Assembly (NCBI GenBank): GCA_000149265.1
Contig: CH003415.1
Coordinates: 905,959 to 969,958 of the forward strand
DNA length: 64,000 bases
Source: Ciona savignyi
Taxonomy: Eukaryota; Chordata; Ascidiacea; Phlebobranchia; Cionidae
Direction: 5' to 3'
Each line of letters begins with the position of its first letter. Positions within the stretch are counted from its first letter, which is position 1. Below the pieces are notes generated by a model. That model was not told where the DNA came from. It searched no databases and was given only the letters and a program-made list of their open reading frames with translations. This document shows, one piece after another, positions 38,601 to 49,141 of this stretch. Both the position numbers and the translations under genes were made by a program.

Positions 38601-41600
38601 TGATTTAACCGACAGGTTAAAGGAAGATAACCCTGTCATTGAACCCCCCAAGTTACAATCGACCCCTAATACATCATTTCAAACCCCGCCTAGCGTTGAA
38701 ACAACGGCTCTGATATCACCAGTTCATTCCCCCAACCATCAACCCCGAATTCCACCCGTGCCCCCAAAAGCCCCACCTCCGAACAAGCCCCGTCGTTCGT
38801 CTTTTAGAGCAAGGAAAGCGTTTGATACGACTTCATCTTTTGAATACGAAGAACCAAAAAACCGTAGAATCACCCCAAGATCAAACACAGCACCCAGAGA
38901 GGAGACAAAACTAAGTTCGATATCTAAAGATGAAACACAATTGTACACAACCCCCAAACATAGTCTGAAATCCAACAAAAGCACACAAGGCAGTCTAAAA
39001 TCTCATACCCAACCTAAAAGCACAGTTAACGCATCGATAAACGGTCACCAATCATCTATCCCACCTAAAACTGATCCTGCGTTCACATCCCCTGTGAAAA
39101 CTGACCCGAAAGATCGATCAATCAGTCCGTTTAGTCTGGCCCTCGAGAAGCACCGTTCCTCACATTCCGGAAGAATCAAAGCTGGAAACAAAACCCCCAC
39201 CCACCCAGCTCTTCCGTCACCTCTTTTCTTCACCCCACCCAACCACAAACCCAAGGAGGACGTAAATCACGGGGTCACCAATGATGACTTTCCACCTCCT
39301 CCGCTATCCTTTAGCTCCTCAGCATCAAGTACGATGTCGGACGCATCCCCGCATCCGCCGAAGATAACGGACTCTCCATCCACCATCACCCTACGCCCAA
39401 CATCATTTATTTCTCCCCCCACCAAAACACCATCGGTGCCCCACCAATTTAACGTCACAGCTGAAGTTCACCAAACCAGGTAATCCAACCTCCAGTTAGT
39501 TTATCTAGTGGAGCAATGGACTTTCAACAGAAAGGTTGTGGGATCGAAACCAACTGGTATTTCGTTGATTGTGTCCATAGGCAAGGCACTCTAAACCAAA
39601 TAGGTTATTTGGTAGAACAAAAGCTATAGCAATGTCTGCAAGATACACACTATAATAGTGGCCAAAGAGTAGTTACGTAGTTCTCCCGATTACTGGTGTT
39701 ATTACATCCCCTGCGTTAGCTTACTTACAGGCAGATTAAAATTATCATTTAAAATACAGTCAAGTTTGGAAAATGTCCCCAAAATATTTTATTACGTAAA
39801 CAAAAAATACAAATTGTTTAAAATGCCGTAAATTTTCTGAAATGTCCAAAAAATATATTTTATAACTCATGCTTACATTTCCATGCAATGTGATCAAAAC
39901 AACATCTAGGTTATTTTTATTTAATAATCTTATTTTTTGCTTTCTATTTCAAAAATTACATTTTATTGTTGCAAAATTGTATTAATTCTTGCACCATAAA
40001 CACAACAGGTTTGTTTTACGATATTTCGGGTCATTTCTCAAGTATAATAAAGTGATGCTACAACTGAATAAATAACGAATGTGGGTTCATAGTAGGTCGA
40101 AGTAAAATAAATGGAGTTGTATAATATTCCACGCATAATAGACTAAATCAATCCTTTTGGATTTCATATGAAGTAACTTATTGTGGTAAAGACTGCCACG
40201 CAGATACATACAGTGCAACGCAGGCACAAAATGTTAAAAAAACTAAAAAAAATAGAGCATTTCTAAAAAAACATCTATGAAAATGACTTGAAAGATCTGT
40301 GTAAAAGCTGCATTACTTAATCATAAACTTGTGCCATGATGACTTTGCAATGTTAACCCAAATGAAATAAAAACTTTCATATTTCTAAATTTTACAAGAA
40401 AAATGCCTTATTCTAAAAATGAAATGCTGTTGTAATAGGGTCAGTTTTTGATAACAGAGAGTAAAAAAACAATGTAACCCAATCTCATTATCAATCAGTA
40501 AAGGCACACTTGAAATGACTGATAATGTTATTGGGGTAACATGATTACAATGCACTAGTGCTCGTAAATTTTATAGACGCATTAAATGTAGTAATACATA
40601 TTTTTTATTGTCGTGTGTGGGACAATAGCATTCATTATATATTTCAATTAAGTGTTAGATAATCAATCCTATTTAAGTGTGTTGTACATTTTATATACCG
40701 GTAAACTTAGTATTTGAATTCACTGAAACAAGGACTACAAGTGCCTTGCTCAAGGACACAGTCGCAAAGTGGTCAGGGTGAAGATTGAACAAGGCACCTT
40801 TTTGGTCATACTCTCCGTCCTAATCCCCTAGACTATGTGCCTTGTAGTATAAACGTCCTTGTAATAAAAACTTTAATTGAAATATTTTTATTTTCAGCCT
40901 ATCAAAGCCAGCTGTTAAAAAAGTGGAGAAAAACAAACCCAAATCTTTGAAGGTAGGCTCCAAGTTTAATTGCTGGGTAAAGATTCCAGTGATTTTTTTT
41001 TAAATGATGGCGACCTTACGAAAGAAAAAAACGCTGTTATCACCAGCGCTATTTTATCAACTAAGAAAAGCAATGCAGGCAAAGTTACATGAAGGATTGT
41101 TGGTAGTGTAAGAAAACATGAATGATCCATGATCTAATCTACCATGCGCTTTTCGCTCTTGATTTCTGGTTATGCCCTAAAACAGTTATTTTATACTAAA
41201 CATGTAATATTATGGTAAACCCTCTTATTTTTAGTTATTTTATACTAAACACTCTTATTTTCAGTTATTTTATACTAAACACTCTATCCTATGCATCAAC
41301 CCCTTTTCTACAGTTCACCTACGGAAAATAAAACTATCATATTCCTCAGCCTAGTAAGATCGATCTGAATGAAACCATGTCATCGGATGAGGAAAATGAC
41401 TCAAAATTCCCGTTTTTCTTCCCGAATGTTGACAAACAGAAGGTGGTAATATTCCGGAGGTCAAATGCACTGGGGCTGACCATTGCCGGTGGGGCTGGTA
41501 CTCAGCAACCCCTACCTTTGGTAGCCAAGATACAGGTGGGAAGAGTTTAACTAAAATTTTTCGTTTAATCATTTTTAATCTCAAGGATATTAAATTTTTA

Positions 41601-42320
41601 TCCAAGTACATGATAAAACGCATGGAAAGGTTATTACACGGGCAATCATCAGATTACCTCGTACCCAACATCGGGTTAATAGAGCTATTGTGATGTGTTA
41701 AATTAACAAAAACATTAGTTTTTATGTAAACAACCCTATTTGTTTAGGCAACATTTTGCAAATGCCTTGTCCATGGGAACAACACTCTGATTTCAATCCC
41801 ACCACCTTTTAGCTGACGGTGCTATGCGTTATAAAAAACTTTAAACTAACCGGATGCATCATAATTGCTGTATAGTCTTAAGGGATGAGTCATTACCACA
41901 TTCATACCATCGCATACCTAAAGAGAGAAATATGTGGTGCATATTTATTCTGCAATAACTCCGGTTCCAGTAACCCATGGGTCGTCGCGTGGTGAACTGA
42001 CGATTACCCGTGTGTTAACACCCTACTTTTTCCATTTAAGGAGATATAATCTTAATCCTTTCCATCCATTGAAAATAAGTTCGAAAACTGAATAAAACAG
42101 GATAAACCTGAATATCCTTCCCCATCCATCTTTACAGCCTGGGAGCTGCTCCCAGCTCTGCGGACGTATCAAAGTCGGTCACGTGATCCACGAGGTGAAC
42201 GGGACCTCGTTACGGAAGCTTACCCACAACGAGGCTGTTCGCTTGATCGCCCATGCGTTTAAAGAGGAGGGCTGTGATTGGTTGGAACTTCTTGTGAGCG
42301 GTCCTTATCTGCCTATGTGA
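26669..42320 (+). CDS. WHRN: Whirlin (HN-PDZ-PDZ-HN-Pro-PDZ scaffold), 16 exons
   Basis: Exons: 26669-26764, 27399-27557, 28160-28284, 28781-28870, 29129-29326, 29666-29799, 30338-30465, 33691-33870, 34132-34257, 35499-35627, 36896-37000, 37731-37988, 38392-39479, 40898-40952, 41350-41535, 42138-42320. They sum to 3240 nt in one open frame (1079 residues). Domains: HN1 about 33-105 (RNVYYLAHSLKTVLDTEEKR, then FDQFTCEGVY); PDZ1 about 239-325 (SGLGFIIGGGAEFG); PDZ2 about 371-452 (NLGLMIRGGAEYGLG); HN2 about 515-600 (KFSLMSVVRDYITQRDLDRF, VLRREVEAL); proline-rich 620-940; PDZ3 about 990-1075 (ALGLTIAGG, CGRIKVGHVIHEVNG). Vertebrate whirlin organises stereocilia tips and the Usher complex in photoreceptors; that role is known from vertebrates, not shown here. 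The Ser/Arg-rich exons 4-5 look lineage-specific. AATAAA at 42432 is a likely poly(A) signal. Confidence 0.95.
28895..29100. repeat. Degenerate CAAATRCAACCCC short tandem repeat
   Basis: About 200 bp of 9-13-bp units such as AAATGCAACCCC and AAATACAACCTCC. It ends about 30 bp before the acceptor of whirlin exon 5, so it may be part of that exon's splicing environment. Confidence 0.85.
31292..31505 (+). repeat. GCGGCCGC-core repeat family, copy 2
   Basis: It has TTTTAGTTTAGTTAGTTTAT, GACGGCAAAACAAACAGTCG, TTAAAACACGTC and AGCGGACGCGGCCGCCAAAC in the family order. It is 3'-truncated relative to the 49.6 kb copy and lies in whirlin intron 7. Confidence 0.8.
32842..33110. repeat. About 94-bp tandem repeat, nearly three units
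   Basis: GGATCTTCTGTAGAATTTTT, GGATCTGCTGTACAATTG and GGATCTTCTATAGAGTTTTT recur at about 94-97 bp spacing. Each is followed by the CCAAACCAAAACAAT and TTTAAATAAT blocks, which decay in the last unit. It lies in whirlin intron 7. Confidence 0.7.
34290..34509 (-). repeat. SINE in whirlin intron 9 (minus)
   Basis: Read on the minus strand it has a tRNA-like head (CGGTTGGTCTAGCGGTTAAG), part of the body and the GATAAACATGAATATCCTAT end. It has an internal deletion. It pairs with the plus-oriented copy at 35024 in the same intron. Confidence 0.82.
35024..35308 (+). repeat. SINE in whirlin intron 9 (plus)
   Basis: The copy is near full length: the CTAGTGGTTAAGTGCGTCAC head, then TTGGGCAAGGCACTTTAACG, and the GATAAACATGAATATCCTAT tail. 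With the copy at 34290-34509 it forms an inverted pair about 515 bp apart. Confidence 0.85.
36123..36792. mobile_element. 670-bp foldback element with arms of about 118 bp
   Basis: 36123-36239 (starting AATGTCAATTTCAACATCC) is the near-perfect inverse of 36674-36792 (ending GGATGTAAAAATTGACATT). The palindrome continues in degraded form into the interior (AACTAACACAACTTCTGCCA opposite TGCCAACAGTTGTGTTAGTG). No transposase frame was found and the target duplication is unclear. It lies in whirlin intron 10. Confidence 0.85.
37513..37712 (-). repeat. GCGGCCGC-core repeat family, copy 3, beside whirlin exon 12
   Basis: It is inverted relative to copies 1, 2 and 4: GGTTTAGCGGCCGCGTCCGC, then CATGTTTTAAAGACTGTT and CTAAAC. 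It ends about 18 bp before the acceptor of the HN2-coding exon at 37731. The exon's branch-point region must therefore lie in or next to the repeat. Confidence 0.82.
38019..38167. repeat. 31-bp minisatellite, about five units
   Basis: Units of the form ATTTTGTTGAAGCKTGTGCT plus TAAACTTGTTG follow head to tail with few changes, starting 30 bp after the donor of whirlin exon 12. Confidence 0.92.
39500..39625 (+). repeat. tRNA-SINE head in whirlin intron 13
   Basis: TTATCTAGTGGAGCAATGGA and GAAAGGTTGTGGGATCGAAA form tRNA-like A and B regions. GTCCATAGGCAAGGCACTCT, the shared body block, follows. It starts about 20 bp after the exon 13 donor. Confidence 0.6.
41620..42065. repeat. Two diverged SINE fragments in whirlin intron 15
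   Basis: 41620-41835 keeps the minus-oriented blocks CACGGGCAATCATCAGATTAC and GCAAATGCCTTGTCCATGGG. 41935-42065 keeps the plus-oriented blocks CAATAACTCCGG and CGATTACCCGTGTGTTAACA. Both are strongly decayed. Confidence 0.5.
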
Positions 42321-44460
42321 TAAAGAATTCCTGCCTTACTCTTTATGAGGTAATAATGCCTGGCTATGGTGATGTCATAGAAATCTGCCTCAACCTTAAT
42401 GATGTCATAAACAAGTGAATTTTAAAATGATAATAAATATGCTTTATAACATTTATCTTAGAAAGGGTGCATGTTAATTTTTAACATCACATGTAAGGTT
42501 ACATATAAAGTAAATGCCCAAATGTATGTTACCTGTAAATAGGATTTGTGCTTCTTTTTTTACAATTTTCATACAGTGTACTTAGTTTATTAAATAAGAA
42601 ACTGTTCCATTTTAAAGTCGTTCCGTAAAAGTGTTTATTGGTAATGAGTTAAGTTCCGAATATTTTTTGTATTTTTCTTGCATTTTGCAATAACATGTTT
42701 CACAGTATTGCTGCATGAGCACAAAAGTTTAATGCTAAAACTGCGAGGTTAAAGGAAAACAGTCATAATCTGGTAAAAGCTTTACAATTTAAGTTATTTG
42801 ACAAAAATTCCAATCATGACTTGTAAAATTCATAAATTAGAATCCAAAAACCTTAAATCAAATCAGTTTTAAATTACAAATAGAAACAGTCTTTCTAACA
42901 CTGCTGTCAGCTACTTAATTTTAATCCCTGTGCAAACATCATTTTTATCATATAATACACTGCCTTGACAAACCCCAAACCCATTACACACCAGCAAAAA
43001 TCTTGCCTATCTTGTGATGGATTTTGTACCAACTGCCCTTTATGTTTTACCTCCCTATGAACAGTTGCACCACTTTCTTACCATATTTTGCACAATCTAA
43101 AAAATTAAACTTGTGTCGATCAAAGTTTTTACCTTAGTGTTATTCTTCAAAATTTGCGTAGTGTTAGATTTTTACCCCCTCATATCATTGTGAGTTGATG
43201 TACATTGTTTAACACTGTAGAGTTATTGGTGTTTTTTTCTGCCTTTATATTGCTTTAGTATTTCTGTGAAAAGAGCTTAGTGAATAAAATGAACCAAATT
43301 ATAAACGTTAGTTTTGGTTAGTTCTCTATTCCCCCAAATTGCAAGAGACAAAAGTATGACAAAACGTAACATAGGAACAGAGGCGGCAAAACGAACAGTC
43401 GTTAAAATACGTCATTTAAAATCAAGATGTATATATATGAACCCTCAGCTGTTTAATGGGTTCTACCAAATTGAAGGAACGTGTAAATCATACACAACAC
43501 ACTGCAATAGCTCCGGTAACCCGATGGTGTGAGTGAGGTTATGAAAAATATTTGATACGGGCAATCGTCATAAAATCCAGTGTGCAATGTCGGGTTACCT
43601 TAGTTTTTAGATATCATGTAAGGCAGAACGGTTGTGTGGCCGAGTGGTTAACGCGAGCGGTTTATTTACTTGTCCCTATATAAATAACAGGATAGGATAG
43701 GATATTTATGTTTATCCGCGGAAATGGGAAAACCAAGGGGGTTAACACACGGGAAATCGTCTGATCACTTCAACCGCACCGTCGGGTTACCGGAGTCATT
43801 GCAGTGTGTTATATATAATAGACACGTTCCTTCAATTTGTTAGAACCCATTAATCCGCTGGGTTCAGGCAATGGCCGTAAAGTGCTTTGCCCAAGGACAA
43901 AACCGACTAGCTAGCGACCAGTTTCGCACCTTAAACCTTTCGATTGAAAGGCGACGCACTTAACCGCCAGACTAACCGGCCGGACAAAACAGTACCGTTG
44001 ACTTGCACATCACCGTGTCGAAAAAATATAAAAGTATTATATAGTAAGATGACCCTGTGCCCAGTCTCTGGTTATTAGAGATATATATTAAGATAGGCTA
44101 AGCTGCTTTCGGTCGAATATCTTTATGGGTTAGTGCGTCGTGTTTCAGTCAAACAGTTGTAGAATCGAAACCGGTCGCGGGCTAGTTGGTTTTGCCCTTA
44201 GGGTAATGCCGCTTGGATGTCATCGCCTATATCCAATGGGTTAATAGGCTCACCTAAAAAGTTAAAATAAAACCGTCTAGATCACACACAGGGCACTGCA
44301 ATAGTTCCAGTTACCCGTGGATAATCTAACGGTTATGCGTGTGATAACGTTGATATAAGGTGTATTAATAATTGACTTAACCGCAGATACAATTACGCGT
44401 TAGTATGACAATGGTCGGTTTTAAAATCTGTAATCTTATGACACCTGTCCCAAACCTCTT
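42321..44460. other. Whirlin 3' flank, intergenic
   Basis: It probably contains the whirlin 3' UTR, with AATAAA at 42432 and a second at 43283. Repeats follow: a partial GCGGCCGC-family fragment (about 43340-43425, CAAAACGAACAGTCGTTAAA), a SINE body fragment (43440-43535), a full SINE (43691-43984) and a strongly diverged one (44125-44350). No coding exon is recognised. Confidence 0.5.
43691..43984 (-). repeat. tRNA-derived SINE, near full length
   Basis: Its minus strand reads a tRNA-like head (CGGTTAGTCTGGCGGTTAAG), then TTGGGCAAAGCACTTTACGG and the 3' GATAAACATAAATATCCTAT end. It is close to the 26044 copy. Confidence 0.85.
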
Positions 44461-45940
44461 AACGTACTAAGTGCATGGAGCAGGATGCAGGCCGAAGAAT
44501 AGGGCCTGAGGGGCCAGGGAGGACGTGCCCTTGACCCAGTTGTTGGAAGCTGGGTAGGCGGCGACGGTCTTCTCTTGGTTAGGAAGGGCCGCCCACTGGT
44601 TCCGCCAACACAGGTTCTGCCTGTGGTGGAGCCTTCGGGTCAAGAAGCGCCGCTTCCTGAGGGCGATGATAAAGGTGCAAGACTCGAGGCCGAAAAGGCC
44701 TTGGCCTGCGGGGAAAACCGGAGGGACAGGCGCCGGCTGGCAGCTCGTGTGGCTGTCCAGAGATTGGCGCCGGCATCCTGTATCCGGTTTTCCACGACTT
44801 GTGCCTCATTACCGAGTCCCCGCTCAGGTAGTCCGCCATGGCGCAAGCGGACGCCGTCTCGGACCGGCCTATGCGTGCGGCGTGAATCCCCAGACGGCCT
44901 TTGGCAACCAGCGAGACGAGATGGTCCGGTAAAGACAGCATCTTAAAGGCCTGGTTCACCGTCAGTATGTCGCACTCGACGTCCCCAGGCCCACTGCGTC
45001 GGGGAACGTGTGGAAAAAAGCCCGACACCTGCTCTTCGGCAGGCGCGGGTGTGAGGAACGCGGTAAAGAACCTGACGACCTGTCTTTTGACTAGATCGTC
45101 AAGCCGTCCAACCGTTTGCCGCCCGTAGCCGGTATGCGCCCCCAGATACTTGTAGAAGACGTCGGGGCACAGGGTCGCCACCTCTTCCCCGCAAAGGCGA
45201 AGAGGCGCCGAATCCAAAAGCCTCCGACCCCTCTCTGATGTTTTGGTACCATGGCGACGCACTTCTTGTTCAAATAAAAACCGGCCCAGGCGGCAAATCG
45301 CTCACACACGCCCATCTGTATCTTTATCTCAGCCCTGAAAGAGCCAACCAGAGCCACATCGTCGGCGTACGCGAGCACCCTGACGGACGCCGCCGGCACA
45401 GGAGAGCCGGTATCCACATGCGTTGTTCGCTTCGACGCCCCGCTGCAGGACCTCCATCACGAGGTTAAAGATGATACCGGATAAGGGACAGCCCTGTCGT
45501 ACTCCACGACCGACAGGGATGTCCGGGGTGAACCCCGCACGAGTTCTTATTCGGCAGTATCCACCCGTTTAGATGTCCGGTATTATCTCCACTAGGCCCG
45601 CGGGGGCGCCGAAGCGAGACAACGCCTCGACTATTGTGTTATGGTCGACGCTGCCGAAAGCGTTCCGGAGGTCAAGTCAGCACACGGCCAGCGACCTCCG
45701 GGTCGCGCGCGCGTCACCGACGACCGAGTCGATGAGGAATACATGCTCGTACACCCCCTCGAACGGCATTAAGCCCTTTTGGTTTCAAGAGATGACGCCA
45801 CCGTTATGCGCCCAGCTCTGCAGTCGACAGGCCAACACGGCGGTGTAGATCTTGTAGACCGTCTGGGAGATGGAGATTCCCCAAATCCCGCCAGTTCCCC
45901 AAATCGTCGAGGTCACTCTCTGGACAATCTAATGGACAAT
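44460..45940 (-). pseudogene. Broken non-LTR retrotransposon reverse transcriptase (R2/NeSL-like)
   Basis: Read on the minus strand the order of reverse-transcriptase motifs is kept: ISISQTVYKIYTAVLACRLQ, a QKGLMPFEGVYEH block, LDLRNAFGSVDHN, GRGVRQGCPLSGIIFNLVME, then LAYADDVALVG (catalytic Asp pair) and thumb-like sequence with KMLSLPDHLVSLVAKGRLG. In-frame stops fall just before the QKG block, before LDLRN and after EIIPDI. The frame shifts at least twice near 45420 and 45250, so it is dead. It is markedly GC-rich against an AT-rich background. The motif wording resembles restriction-like-endonuclease elements, but no endonuclease domain is seen, so the clade is tentative. Confidence 0.8.
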
Positions 45941-46750
45941 ACTAAAACGAGGAAAGGATGACAAAGGGAAACTACACACTGAAAAGAGGAAACCAAAAGC
46001 GGAAGGGACCGAGGAGAAGCAATGGGATATTATCAAGGGTTGGAGGTAAGAGCTATCCACCTTATAGAGAGAAACCAGCGGAAAGCAGGAAAGGCTACAC
46101 CGTCAGCTTATACGTGTTCTAATTGTTTTATTGGTAGTTTCCCGCGTGTAGTATCGTTTTCATGACATGTTATTCTCTTTCTTAATTGTTTAGACTTTTC
46201 AGAGCCACCTATAGCATGTAAAGTGTCGAAGTTGGTAGCAAATGGCCAATTTGATTACTGGTCGCTATCCCGAAGTAGAACAGCTGTTTTAACGGCGGCT
46301 GTAAAAATACCGGTTGCTACTCAGTTTTTCATTATGCATTTGTATTTGTACCACGTAAGAATAGAGCGTCGGAACCAATCAGAAAGTTGTTGCTCGCCCA
46401 ATCACAATGCGAAAAAGAGATTCAGTAAAACTCGACATTCCACGAAACGTTTACACGCGATAATATATGATAAAAAAATCTAGCATTCGGTTTTGATCAA
46501 AGTAAGATTTTTTACAAGAAATTATCATATTTAATGAATGATGTTAAGAACGCTGTTAAAACTACGCGTTTAGTTAGAAACGTGCTTTACACGACTAAAG
46601 CATCGCATTCAAACTTGCCCGAGGTTGACATTTCGCTAATCCATGCCTGGTTACGACTGTTGTTGGTGAATGCTGTTTCTGAATGCAAGTACCTAGTACG
46701 TAAATTGTTTGTTTTATGTGCACCAAATCCACAAATTGTTTTGTCAAAGC

Positions 46751-46801
<51 letters not shown>

Positions 46802-47345
46802 GAGTTAAACATGAATGTCATAACCAAATATTGGTTGGGCCTTGTCGTTTGAAAAGTTAGTTCCAAACAGGAGTTTTGCATTAGAACAGGGGTGGTATTT
46901 ATCTGTGGATATTTATTTTTTATGCCCGCCAAATATACGACAATTCGCGCCTTCTTTTTCTAAAAACATGTATTAGCTTGATACATACAAAACTTCATGC
47001 TTCGATTATATTTTCTATTATTATTGAATATGACGTAGTTTTTATAACCAATTATTAATTTTTATACAAGTTGTGTTTTTTTTCATTCCACAGGGACACA
47101 GTAAAGAAAGTGTAAGAGATCCAATGGCGAGATCGTTGGGGTATGAATAATAATATACATGTTTTTTTAGTTCGAGCAAGGCGGAAAATAATTTTGTTAA
47201 TCTGTAGATTTTTTCATCCTAAATTATTGGATTACAAAAGTAGGGGATTAGTTATCCTGCACAAAATTCGAATCCTACTGGACAAAAAATTTCAATTCGA
47301 GATTATTAACTATCATCAAACGAAATCTCTATTTTTAAGTTGGGT
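45941..47345. other. Intergenic, left edge of the histone cluster
   Basis: No gene is recognised. A (GA)n microsatellite lies at 46755-46803. Two plus-strand CCAAT boxes (46375 and 46398), 23 bp apart, with an AT-rich TATA-like stretch near 46460, resemble a histone-type promoter, but the frame downstream (46534-46860) is unlike any histone. Confidence 0.4.
46755..46803. repeat. (GA)n microsatellite
   Basis: About 49 bp of almost pure GA dinucleotides with two GAAA interruptions. Confidence 0.95.
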
Positions 47346-47361
47346 GGCTCTGAAAAGAGCC
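47346..47361 (-). promoter_or_regulatory. Histone 3' stem-loop (H1 pseudogene)
   Basis: Minus-strand GGCTCTTTTCAGAGCC: an intact 6-bp stem and 4-nt loop, preceded by the usual AAAC. It is preserved although the gene upstream is broken. Confidence 0.9.
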
Positions 47362-47414
47362 GTTTGGATTTGCACCGCACAGTTCCCACGCCAGTTGAAT
47401 TTACTTCTTACTTA

Positions 47415-47880
47415 CTAGTCGACTTTTTGGTGGATGCTTTCTTTGCTGCAGGCTTCTTTGGCTTAACCGTCTTTTTAGCTGGTGTCTTCTTTACAACGGT
47501 CTTTTTGACAGCAGGCTTCTTTACAGCTATCTTCTTAGCAGCAGGTTTCTTGGACCTGGCTTTCTTGGCAACTGTATTTTTAGCCTTGGCCGGGGTAGCA
47601 ACTTTCTTTTTGGTGGCCGAAGTTTTCTTGGAAGCGACGGATTTCTTAGCTGCTGCAGGTTTCTTGGCCGCATCAGCTACAGGTTTAGGAATCTTGAACG
47701 ATCCTGAAGCGCCAGCCGCCCAGCCCCCTTGGTGTGAACAATCTCTCCTTTGACAGCAAGTCGCTTCAAAGTCTGCTTGACGAACGTATTTGCGGAATCT
47801 TCCTTTAACTTGTACGTGGCTACAACATACTTTACGATGGCCTGGCGAGAGCTGCCGGATCTACTCTTTAGAGCAGCGAT
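47415..47880 (-). pseudogene. Histone H1 pseudogene, 5'-truncated and frameshifted
   Basis: It aligns with the intact H1 at 55501-56061 from IASLKSRSGSS onward (here IAALKSRSGSS). Sequence homology stops abruptly at about 47880, so the N-terminal 28 or so residues and the promoter are gone. After EIVHTKGAG the sequence GGCTGGGCGGCTGGCG holds an 8-bp near-tandem duplication that shifts the frame. Past it the Lys/Ala/Pro-rich tail is recognisable in another frame, down to a TAG at 47415. The loss of the 5' half together with the divergent H2A suggests a single deletion. Confidence 0.88.
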
Positions 47881-48406
47881 TTCAAATCAAACCGACCAGC
47901 ATGCAGCACGTTACAAGCTTTTAGATTCTAAATTATGAGTACCGTGTAGAAATGGATTTAACCTGGGAAAAATAGTGAAGGGCCTTTTAGGTGCATGTAG
48001 AACACTGAATTAAAAATAAAACAACCGAATAAAATATGTTGAGTATAAATTTAGTTAAAAACTAATTGTGAATTTTATAAATGTACTATTAAAGATTTCA
48101 AAACTAATATAGTTGTAACTCGCTCGCTGCATGAAAATAGTCTTCAAAAGAGAGAGAGATAAATGAACCAATCAGAACTAGTCTGCGAAAGAGCTGACCA
48201 ATCATATGGCTACGATCAGATATCCAAATCGTATTTTTTGAAAATTTCGAACTGTGAGACCGACGGTAATTATTACAATATTAAACATTTATTTTTTGAA
48301 ATTTACTTTTTTGTAACCCTCAAAAACAAATTGTATTTTTGTAACAGCTAACCATGGACGCTTGAACAACCGATGTGTTGTTTCGATCTCTTTCTATTAA
48401 TTGGGT
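47881..48406. other. Spacer between the H1 pseudogene and H4
   Basis: No coding sequence. Two plus-strand CCAAT boxes at 48168 and 48198, each followed by CA, are left without a gene. Similarity to unit 2 (from about 58375) begins near 48290. Confidence 0.5.
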
Positions 48407-48422
48407 GGCCCTAAAAAGGGCC
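48407..48422 (-). promoter_or_regulatory. Histone 3' stem-loop (H4, unit 1)
   Basis: Minus-strand GGCCCTTTTTAGGGCC, a GC-richer stem than in the other genes of the cluster. Downstream AATAGAAAGAGATC resembles the U7-binding histone downstream element. Confidence 0.93.
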
Positions 48423-48446
48423 GTTTGTTGAGATGGAGTTGTTCAA

Positions 48447-48800
<354 letters not shown>

Positions 48801-48810
48801 TCATCTAGTC

Positions 48811-49118
48811 CAGTGGTTCTCAAACTTTTTAGAGTTGGGACCCACTTTTAATTACCACAATTTTTGGCGACCCACTTAACTTTATATATAGTTGTTGTAA
48901 CATGTGTGAGAGACGAAAGGTTCAATGACGTATGGTCAGGTGAAGATCACGCCACGATTCAAGATTGTGTGATGTCACAATTATGATAATTTCCCCTTGA
49001 TTTTTGTATAGGAAATAGCCAGTATAGTTAATCAGAGCTTTCTATAACTTTTCACGGCCCACCAAGATTCCTTTCGCGACCCACCAGTGGGTCGCGACCC
49101 ATAGTTTGAGAAACGCTG
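48811..49118. mobile_element. hAT-like MITE, copy D, in the H4 promoter
   Basis: CAGTGGTTCTCAAACT and AGTTTGAGAAACGCTG are inverted ends, flanked by a perfect 8-bp duplication ATCTAGTC (48803-48810 and 49119-49126). The unit 2 H4 promoter, near 58885, is the empty site (AATCAGTCAGCC). It is the same 308 bp as copy B. Confidence 0.95.
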
Positions 49119-49135
49119 ATCTAGTCGCTTTTGTA

Positions 49136-49141
49136 TTTATA
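49136..49141 (-). promoter_or_regulatory. TATA box of H4 unit 1, displaced by a MITE
   Basis: Minus-strand TATAAA in GGATATAAATAC matches the unit 2 H4 TATA (58904-58909) in context. The MITE begins 10 bp downstream of it. Confidence 0.8.

Noticed and set aside
43630..43680. tRNA-Ser/Leu-like start (GTGTGGCCGAGTGGTTAACG)
   Set aside because: The A-box region is convincing, but no anticodon arm, B box or closing acceptor stem follows before the SINE at 43691. It is probably a SINE head or tRNA relic.
44579..45262. 227-codon minus-strand frame taken as an intact gene
   Set aside because: It is the 3' part of the reverse-transcriptase relic, cut off from its catalytic YADD region by a frameshift.
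46534..46860. 108-codon plus-strand frame
   Set aside because: It ends in the GA microsatellite, resembles no family I know, and has no supporting splice or promoter context beyond orphan CCAAT boxes.
47340..47753. 137-codon plus-strand frame rich in Phe, Leu and Ala
   Set aside because: It is the antisense shadow of the Lys/Ala-rich H1 tail (AAG/GCT codons read backwards); the intact H1 gives the same artefact at 55520-55837.
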